In this document: positions 1 through 5,076 of the stretch, in pieces | How positions within the stretch are numbered: position 1 is the stretch's first letter | How the letters are laid out: the number at the start of each line of letters is the position of its first letter | Source of the DNA: Thermoplasmata archaeon | Lineage (GTDB): Archaea > Thermoplasmatota > Thermoplasmata > Thermoplasmatales > Thermoplasmataceae | Length of the DNA stretch: 5,076 nt | Assembly: GCA_021826785.1 (NCBI GenBank) | Contig: JAKAYN010000071.1 | Location: 1 to 5,076 of the forward strand | Direction of reading: 5' to 3' | Program-made: the position numbers and the translations under genes | Notes under the pieces: model-generated | What the model saw: only the letters and a program-made list of their open reading frames with translations | What the model was told of the DNA's origin: nothing | Databases searched by the model: none

Positions 1-3000
1 TTGTTCCTGTTAATAATTTAACTCTCGAATACTATTTGACACAGCCAATATCAACCTTTGTCGAGGTAACACTTGGCACGCCAGTGCTTCCATATCATAT
101 ATGGATAGACCATGATTATTCATCGACACCAGGATTATGGAATTACTCATCAAGCCTTTCCGCATATAACTCATACAATCTTTGGAACCTTGGATTAAAC
201 CCATCAACAGGTTATGCTCCAGGATTAATAGGCACCGGTCCATTTCTAATGACCGGATACAATATGCCAAGGGGAATACTATTGCCAAATGATTACTGGG
301 AACTATACCAGAATCCGCATTACTTTGCAGGTTCAAACAAGTCTTTAAATCAGTTCATGCCAAGGCTTTATGCAATTGAGGGTATAAGCTATTCATCATA
401 CTCGGCCGCCGTTGCCGCATTGAGGTCTGGCTATGTATACACAATAATACCATCACCGCCACAGACATTTTTACCAACAATAGAGAGTATACCTAATACA
501 TATGTTTACACAAAGGAGGGTACAAGCTTTGGATTTATACAGATAAATCCAAGATCATCAAATGCGCCTTTCAATATAACAGGTGTCAGGGAGGCCCTGG
601 AATATGCAATACCAAAATCCTATATAACGTCCGTTGTTGATGAGGGTTTTGATACACCTGGAAATTCCGTTGTGCCATCATCTGATGTTCCATGGCATGC
701 TCCGAATCTACCTACGTATCATTTCAGCATTTCTAAGGCTGTGCAGACAATAAATGAGACTATGGCAAGGCATCCGGGTCTTAAATATATAATATCGAAT
801 GGAAAATACGTTTTAGAATATCATGGAAAGCCAGTTAAAATGGTAATACAGGCCATAGTGAGCAGTCAAAATCCCCTTGGGGTTGAGGGTGCCGAGATAA
901 TAGCAAAAGACTGGGGCGCAATTGGAATACAGGCAAGTGTTGAGCAGGAGGCGCTTGCAACAGCCATAGCAAACTCAAATGATTATGATTATCAGTCACT
1001 CGAGCTGGGCATCTCTGGAATATCAGGAAACCCAACAAGCTTCCTTGATTTAACATACAATCTGTCAGAGGCACCTGCCGGTTATTATATAGGGCCATTT
1101 TCTGGCATAACCTATGAAGGCACAGTTAACTCTTCATTATGCCCGGAATTAAAGGACAATGTTTATTACAACGGCACTGAGATAACAAATATATTAGACA
1201 ATTTAACAGGGAAGCTTTACCATGTCTTTTCAATACAGCAGCAGCTCAAGATAGCATACATGATACAGTATATAAGCGCACAGGAATTAACATACGTTGA
1301 TATAACCTATGGTGTAGACCCAATACCAATAAACAATGGCACATTCACAGGAATAACAAAGGATAGTTTACCGCTTTCATCGTTCTGGTTCTGGAATTTT
1401 ATGACATTGCATGAAAGAACGGTTATTAAAGTAAAAACGAGTCTTGAAACAAAATTACAGGTTAGCGTTATAACAAGTAAAAGGGTCTATTACAACGGCG
1501 AATACGGAAATGCAACTGTTTCTGTAAGAAATGTATTTGGTGATCCAGTTTCAGGCGTTAACATAGACATTGGGGACATACCATCAGGAGGTATAATAAA
1601 TGTATCATCAATAACAGGAATTACAGATTCATCAGGAATGTACACATTTGAATTTAAAATACCTGATACAAATTCGCTCATATATACAAGGGATTACTCA
1701 GGAATAATAAACATCACGGCCACGGCAGTATCAAATAAATACATACCAAGCATTGGCTTTGCCCATATCGATGTTTCACCCGCACCTGTTGCATATAAAA
1801 TATTATCATTTAATGGCATATTATCAAAGAATTCAACTGAAAATATGAGCATTGAGATATATAATCCAGAAACAGGAAATCCAGTTTCGGGATATTCCTA
1901 CACAATTCAGACACTTGCAGGCGCAGTAAATATAATTCCAGGAGAAAATCAGATGCTATCATATGTTTCAGACGTAGATGGCTTTGGCCTTGGTTCTGAA
2001 TACGTGCTTAGCAATGGCCTTAAAAATTATAACATGTCATCAATATCTGGTGTAACCGGTTCAAACGGAATAATAAGCTTTGGCCTTAAAGAAAATTCAA
2101 CCTTTAATGGCCCTAAGGATGGCTATGAGACATATCTATTTATAGGAAACTATGCTGCCGGGTCCGCCATGCAGGGCGAGTACGGCTACATGACTCTTGG
2201 TCAGGTCACATCATCATACAACGGCAATGGCTTTGGAATATACCAGCCATTTGAAATACCGCTTTTAATATCGAATAATAATACCGTTTCAATAAAAATT
2301 GTATCAAAACACAACATGGATTACAATGGAAAATTAAACATAACATTGATGGCAACAATGAACGGAAGGCCACTTAAAAACTACAAGATAACATTAACAG
2401 CTCAGAATGCACTGGGTGCAAACCGTGGAATATTCATTGGTTCACACTCATCAGCATTTAATCCAAACTCTCTTGTACTGCAGGGTTTCACATCAACGTT
2501 TGCAAACATATACGGATCAACAAGCATGCCCGAAATTAATGTTACAACAAACAGCACAGGATATGCAACTGTGGTGTTCACACCTGAGGTTTATAACCCT
2601 GAAAACTATTCAATAATTAACTATGAATCAAAATATTACATACCATTTGACGAGTTTCAGATCTCGGCAATAGGAAACAACTCAACGGCGGCAACTTATG
2701 TAATATCAGACCAGCACCTTTATAAAAACAGCACAGGACCCTTTATCTCGTATTTTGTTGATGTTTTTGCTGCAGGCTCATACTATCTCAACGGTGAATA
2801 CGCATTAATAAGCGGCCACAACTATACAATGTACATAAATTCAACCATTGATGGTATGTCTGGGCCATACGCTCCTGATATTTCTGGAAACATAACATCA
2901 AGTTTTGGATCATTAAGTGTAAAATCATTTAACACAGGCTCATCAGGCTCTTTAAAGATAAAAATCATTGTGCCAGATTTATCAGCAGAGGGCATAGATA

Positions 3001-3212
3001 ACATACACGTTTATGTAAACAATGGCACATCGCAGAAGATATACAATTACACATTCTTTATAATACCTGAAAATTCAACGGTAAAAAACATTGTGCACAC
3101 AAAAATTGAGGAGAACCCATTGAACACATATATGCTCTTACTTGCGGCAGTATTCATAGTATTATTCCTTGCAATGGCTGCAATTTATATAAAAAGCAGG
3201 AGAAATAAATAA
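1..3212 (+). CDS. Family-5 ABC solute-binding protein with Ig-like stalk and C-terminal membrane anchor (5' partial)
   Basis: This is the C-terminal 1069 residues of a surface solute-binding protein. The frame is open to the window edge (first whole codon at 3), so the TTG at 36 is not a credible start; the true start, signal peptide and roughly the first third of the binding domain lie upstream. Nucleotides 1 to about 1410 resemble the second half of SBP family 5 (DppA/OppA type): a GTGPF motif at 231-245, a 'FGFIQINPR..NAPF....VREALEYAI' region near 527-612, and a 'AEIIAKDWGAIGIQA' region near 889-936. Family members bind peptides, sometimes oligosaccharides, for an ABC importer; the ligand cannot be read here. 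About 1453-3080 holds four Ig-like beta modules. A single hydrophobic helix (about 3126-3191) followed by KSRRNK anchors it, with the rest outside the cell. I count about 30 N-x-S/T sequons and one Cys. Ordinary family members are roughly 500-600 residues, so this one is unusually long. No permease or ATPase gene lies downstream in the window. Confidence 0.85.
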   Translation, partial: VPVNNLTLEYYLTQPISTFVEVTLGTPVLPYHIWIDHDYSSTPGLWNYSSSLSAYNSYNLWNLGLNPSTGYAPGLIGTGPFLMTGYNMPRGILLPNDYWELYQNPHYFAGSNKSLNQFMPRLYAIEGISYSSYSAAVAALRSGYVYTIIPSPPQTFLPTIESIPNTYVYTKEGTSFGFIQINPRSSNAPFNITGVREALEYAIPKSYITSVVDEGFDTPGNSVVPSSDVPWHAPNLPTYHFSISKAVQTINETMARHPGLKYIISNGKYVLEYHGKPVKMVIQAIVSSQNPLGVEGAEIIAKDWGAIGIQASVEQEALATAIANSNDYDYQSLELGISGISGNPTSFLDLTYNLSEAPAGYYIGPFSGITYEGTVNSSLCPELKDNVYYNGTEITNILDNLTGKLYHVFSIQQQLKIAYMIQYISAQELTYVDITYGVDPIPINNGTFTGITKDSLPLSSFWFWNFMTLHERTVIKVKTSLETKLQVSVITSKRVYYNGEYGNATVSVRNVFGDPVSGVNIDIGDIPSGGIINVSSITGITDSSGMYTFEFKIPDTNSLIYTRDYSGIINITATAVSNKYIPSIGFAHIDVSPAPVAYKILSFNGILSKNSTENMSIEIYNPETGNPVSGYSYTIQTLAGAVNIIPGENQMLSYVSDVDGFGLGSEYVLSNGLKNYNMSSISGVTGSNGIISFGLKENSTFNGPKDGYETYLFIGNYAAGSAMQGEYGYMTLGQVTSSYNGNGFGIYQPFEIPLLISNNNTVSIKIVSKHNMDYNGKLNITLMATMNGRPLKNYKITLTAQNALGANRGIFIGSHSSAFNPNSLVLQGFTSTFANIYGSTSMPEINVTTNSTGYATVVFTPEVYNPENYSIINYESKYYIPFDEFQISAIGNNSTAATYVISDQHLYKNSTGPFISYFVDVFAAGSYYLNGEYALISGHNYTMYINSTIDGMSGPYAPDISGNITSSFGSLSVKSFNTGSSGSLKIKIIVPDLSAEGIDNIHVYVNNGTSQKIYNYTFFIIPENSTVKNIVHTKIEENPLNTYMLLLAAVFIVLFLAMAAIYIKSRRNK
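1453..3080 (+). repeat. Four divergent Ig-like modules within the solute-binding protein
   Basis: These are protein-level repeats, not DNA repeats. Approximate spans are 1453-1785, 1783-2230, 2230-2735 and 2735-3080. Three or four modules share an early strand with a sequon (NATVSV at 1509, NMSIEI at 1842, NITLMA at 2337, NYTMYI at 2820). In the first three it is followed by a G-x-P turn (GDPVSG, GNPVSG, GRPLKN). Each then has a late T/N-x-S-x-G turn leading into a hydrophobic strand (TDSSGMYTF near 1623, TGSNGIISF near 2055, TNSTGYATV near 2547, TGSSGSLKI near 2934). This pattern is like bacterial Ig-like (Big) or carboxypeptidase-regulatory-like folds. The likely role is a stiff stalk holding the binding domain away from the membrane or through the S-layer. 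The boundaries are estimates, and module 2 may contain an insertion. Confidence 0.6.
3126..3191 (+). other. C-terminal transmembrane anchor of the solute-binding protein
   Basis: The codons encode an uninterrupted hydrophobic stretch (TYMLLLAAVFIVLFLAMAAI and two more residues) of about 22 residues. A basic tail, KSRRNK, follows directly before the TAA at 3210-3212. A hydrophobic helix with a positive tail at the extreme C terminus is the usual way archaeal binding proteins without a lipid anchor are held with their bulk outside the cell. Confidence 0.9.
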
Positions 3213-3276
3213 TCATTTAACATTTTTAAATCTTTATTTAATAAAATAGAATTTTAAATGATTTTATATTATTTTT
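3211..3276 (+). terminator. Possible terminator: 10-bp inverted repeat with T-rich tracts
   Basis: AATCATTTAA at 3211-3220 (overlapping the stop codon) is exactly complementary to TTAAATGATT at 3254-3263, leaving a 33-base AT-rich loop. T-runs occur at 3223-3227 and 3272-3276. Archaeal termination relies mainly on T-tracts, so the T-runs may matter more than the stem. The region is so AT-rich that a stem of this length could be partly chance, and it would be weak at high temperature. Confidence 0.35.
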
Positions 3277-3286
3277 GATAACCATA

Positions 3287-3294
3287 TTTATATA
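3287..3294 (+). promoter_or_regulatory. TATA box of the serine hydrolase gene
   Basis: TTTATATA begins 28 bases before the ATG at 3315. Archaeal transcription normally starts about 25 bases downstream of the TATA centre, which puts the start at or within a base or two of the ATG. That predicts a leaderless mRNA, which fits the absence of any GGAGG-like ribosome site between box and start. It separates this gene's transcription from the upstream binding-protein gene. The match is to the archaeal consensus by eye only. Confidence 0.6.
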
Positions 3295-3314
3295 CATCAT
3301 TACTTTTATTAATA

Positions 3315-4370
3315 ATGGACGATTTTTCAGATCAAATCGATAATCTTATTATAAATTCTATACCAAAAGTTTCAACGATGATATCTGCAGGAATAATGCA
3401 AAATGGCCAAATAAAATACCTTGGCTTTCATGGAAATATACCTGAACTGAACATTTTTAACAGTGATAAAATGCTCTTTGACCTTGCCTCAATGACCAAG
3501 GTTGCGGTAACATCCATGTTGGTTATGAAGCTTCTTGATGCCGGAAAAATAGCTCTTGAAGATAATCTAAAATCCCTAGGTATGGACATAGATAACATTT
3601 CTAGGCTTACTCTTAGGTCATTAATTACGCACACCAGCGGCATTACAGATAACTTTCCGCTGCATCTCTATGGCAGTTCAAAATCAGACTATTTAAAAAT
3701 TATATCAGTACTTGCAAGGGATTCTATAATGTATAAAAGAGAGGTTTACAGCGATATTAATTATATACTATTAGGCTTTGTGCTTGAAAAACTTTATGGG
3801 AAAACACTCGATTTAATAGCTGATCAGGAGCTTTTCAGGCCGTTATCACTTAAAAACACATTTTTCAACCCAAAGGATTATAAAATGACTGCACCGACTG
3901 AGATTGATGCCACGCGCGGCCTAATCCATGGCGTTGTCCATGATGAAAAGGCATATGGCATTGGTGGTGTTGCCGGCCATGCAGGCCTGTTTTCGAATGT
4001 AAATGATATGCTAAGCTATTTTAATGCATTTATTAATTATAAGATTCTCTCAAGAAAAACATTCAACTTAATGGTAAAGCCACAGAATGAATACCTCGGT
4101 GGCATATTTGCAAATGGCTGGATGGTGAAGCTTCCGAGAAAAAAAGATGCTTCAGAATCTTTTGGCTATTCATATTTTATGGGTGATTACTCTGATTATT
4201 GCACGATAGGGCATACTGGATTTACAGGCACATCTGTGTGCATTGATTATAAAAACAGGATAATTGCAGTGCTATTAACAAACAGGGTTTATCCATCAAG
4301 ATCAAATGATTCAATACTTAAATTTAGAAGGCTTTTTCATAACATTGTTTTTAGAAATCTATTGCCGTAA
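3315..4370 (+). CDS. Serine hydrolase, beta-lactamase/class C (AmlB/YbbE-like) family
   Basis: This complete 351-residue protein has the penicillin-recognising serine hydrolase fold. The catalytic elements are visible: S59-M-T-K62 (SxxK, nucleophile and general base), Y145-S-D147 in 'YSDINYILLG' (the YxN position) and H300-T-G302 in 'GHTGFTGTS' (the KTG position). Other family hallmarks are 'LLTHTSGI'-like residues 103-110 and 'HDEKAYGIGGVAGHAGLFS' at 209-227. The last is typical of the bacterial subfamily that occurs beside or fused to NagZ, including Bacillus YbbE/AmlB. The YSD/HTG variants favour an esterase, peptidase or amidase over a true beta-lactamase. The N terminus (MDDFSDQIDN) is hydrophilic with no signal peptide or membrane helix, so it is probably cytoplasmic. 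ATG 3315 is the only plausible start: an in-frame stop lies at 3279 with no start codon between, and the TATA spacing fits. The substrate is unknown; a peptide side chain on an amino-sugar is suggested by the neighbour at 4401. The family call is firm, the role is inferred. Confidence 0.9.
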   Translation: MDDFSDQIDNLIINSIPKVSTMISAGIMQNGQIKYLGFHGNIPELNIFNSDKMLFDLASMTKVAVTSMLVMKLLDAGKIALEDNLKSLGMDIDNISRLTLRSLITHTSGITDNFPLHLYGSSKSDYLKIISVLARDSIMYKREVYSDINYILLGFVLEKLYGKTLDLIADQELFRPLSLKNTFFNPKDYKMTAPTEIDATRGLIHGVVHDEKAYGIGGVAGHAGLFSNVNDMLSYFNAFINYKILSRKTFNLMVKPQNEYLGGIFANGWMVKLPRKKDASESFGYSYFMGDYSDYCTIGHTGFTGTSVCIDYKNRIIAVLLTNRVYPSRSNDSILKFRRLFHNIVFRNLLP

Positions 4371-4372
4371 CA

Positions 4373-4384
4373 TTTAATATATAT
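4373..4384 (+). promoter_or_regulatory. TATA box of the nagZ-like gene
   Basis: TTTAATATATAT begins 28 bases before the ATG at 4401, the same spacing as the box in front of 3315. It lies in the 30-base gap after the serine hydrolase stop. It predicts initiation close to the ATG and a leaderless transcript, so this gene can be expressed on its own as well as by read-through. No Shine-Dalgarno sequence is seen between the box and the start. AT-richness makes chance matches common. Confidence 0.5.
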
Positions 4385-4400
4385 GTACATTTACATAATA

Positions 4401-5076
4401 ATGAATCTTGGTTATTTCATTGAGACCGGCATTCCAGGCAATGATATTGAAAGCATAAAAAAATTCCTTTCAAGGTTAAGACCAATGCATATAATAATTA
4501 TGAAGGATAACTTTTCAGATAAAAATAATCTTTCTATTTTAATAAAAGAAATAAATAAATTTTATATTAATGACCTCAAATTAAATAAACCGATCTTTTC
4601 AATAGACCAGGAGGGCGGGAACGTCATAAGGATCAATGATATTGATTATGTTCCAAGCAATTACTGCCTTGGATTTATAAATAAAATGAATGTTTCTAGG
4701 CTGGCCGGAATCATCACCGGATCCGAGCTTAGATCCCTTGGAATACTCTGGAACCATGCACCGGTTCTGGACATTTTAGAATCAACAAAAAATCCTGTGA
4801 TACTTGAAAGGTCATTTGGCAAAGATCCAAAAAAGGTATCACGGCTTGGTAAATCATATATTAAGGGAATACAATCGGCTGGAGTTGCAGCCACGGCAAA
4901 GCATTTCCCTGGACACGGCAGCGTTATTGAGGATTCACATGTAACACTCCCTGTTGATAATAGAGATATAAATGAAATAAAAATCTCAATGATGCCATTT
5001 ATATCCGCAATTGAAGCCGGTGTTAAATCCATAATGATATCGCATGTCCTTTATCAATCAATAGATGATTTACCGG
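4401..5076 (+). CDS. nagZ: Glycoside hydrolase family 3, NagZ-type beta-N-acetylhexosaminidase (3' partial)
   Basis: The first 225 residues are visible and the frame is still open at the window end; NagZ proteins are commonly about 340 residues. The GH3 TIM-barrel landmarks are in order: 'IDQEGG' (D69-Q-E-G-G73), 'NHAPVLDI' (118-125), 'RSFGKDP' (137-143), and the NagZ signature K167-H-F-P-G-H-G173 followed by D178-S-H180. In NagZ the Asp-His pair of this loop supplies the unusual general acid/base that sets NagZ apart from other GH3 glucosidases. 'IMISHVLY' (211-218) is the next barrel strand. The nucleophile Asp should lie just beyond the window. Known members remove terminal beta-linked GlcNAc from wall fragments or chitooligosaccharides. 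There is no signal peptide, so it is probably cytoplasmic. ATG 4401 is preferred; an in-frame ATG at 4383 would add six residues (MYIYII) but overlaps the TATA box. It lies 30 bases after the serine hydrolase gene, a partnership known in bacteria. Confidence 0.88.
   Translation, partial: MNLGYFIETGIPGNDIESIKKFLSRLRPMHIIIMKDNFSDKNNLSILIKEINKFYINDLKLNKPIFSIDQEGGNVIRINDIDYVPSNYCLGFINKMNVSRLAGIITGSELRSLGILWNHAPVLDILESTKNPVILERSFGKDPKKVSRLGKSYIKGIQSAGVAATAKHFPGHGSVIEDSHVTLPVDNRDINEIKISMMPFISAIEAGVKSIMISHVLYQSIDDLP

Noticed and set aside
36..38. TTG as the start of the solute-binding protein
   Set aside because: The frame stays open upstream to the window edge and the sequence here is mid-domain of the SBP fold with no signal peptide, so the gene begins outside the window.
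835..1098. 87-codon minus-strand open frame within the binding-protein gene
   Set aside because: Antisense to the conserved binding domain, with an unnatural Leu/Pro/Gln/His-rich composition; a shadow frame.
2407..2616. 69-codon plus-strand open frame in another frame of the binding-protein gene
   Set aside because: It overlaps the Ig-like region, is Gln/His/Thr-rich, and lacks a promoter or family resemblance; a shadow frame.
3233..3245. AT-only palindrome in the 3213-3314 gap
   Set aside because: A palindrome made only of A and T is expected often in such AT-rich DNA and would not be stable.
3315..4370. A true antibiotic-resistance beta-lactamase
   Set aside because: The YSD and HTG motifs, lack of a signal peptide and the NagZ neighbour fit the AmlB-like hydrolase group better; the organism has no peptidoglycan target to protect.
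4661..5032. 123-codon open frame on the minus strand
   Set aside because: It lies wholly antisense to the GH3 gene, whose signature motifs are unmistakable; its translation shows no recognisable motif.

Overview
The window is AT-rich, dense in ATA (Ile) and AGG/AGA (Arg) codons, and has archaeal-style TATA boxes close to start codons with no Shine-Dalgarno sequence. It also carries a very large secreted protein that is rich in Asn/Ser/Thr/Tyr and poor in charge and Cys. Together these point to a thermoacidophilic archaeon of the Thermoplasmatales, of Picrophilus or Ferroplasma type. The genus is inferred from composition and style; no marker gene is present.

Three genes lie head to tail on the + strand. 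Positions 1-3212 hold the 3' part of a giant family-5 (peptide/oligosaccharide type) ABC solute-binding protein. Its binding domain is followed by about four Ig-like modules studded with N-glycosylation sequons, then a C-terminal membrane anchor. A 102-base AT-rich gap (3213-3314) holds an inverted repeat that may be a terminator and a TATA box. Positions 3315-4370 encode a complete, leaderless serine hydrolase of the beta-lactamase/class C fold. After 30 bases with a second TATA box, 4401-5076 encodes the N-terminal two thirds of a family 3 glycoside hydrolase with the NagZ (beta-N-acetylhexosaminidase) signature. It runs off the window end.

The serine hydrolase and NagZ form a pair known from bacterial muropeptide recovery, where a NagZ is next to (Bacillus ybbD-ybbE) or fused to (many Bacteroidetes) this serine hydrolase type. 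Thermoplasmatales make no peptidoglycan. The pair, beside a surface-anchored solute-binding protein, therefore suggests scavenging of bacterial wall fragments or turnover of other GlcNAc-containing glycans. This is a hypothesis: the sequence shows the families and their adjacency, but not the substrate. Neither enzyme has a visible signal peptide, so both are expected to act in the cytoplasm on imported material.
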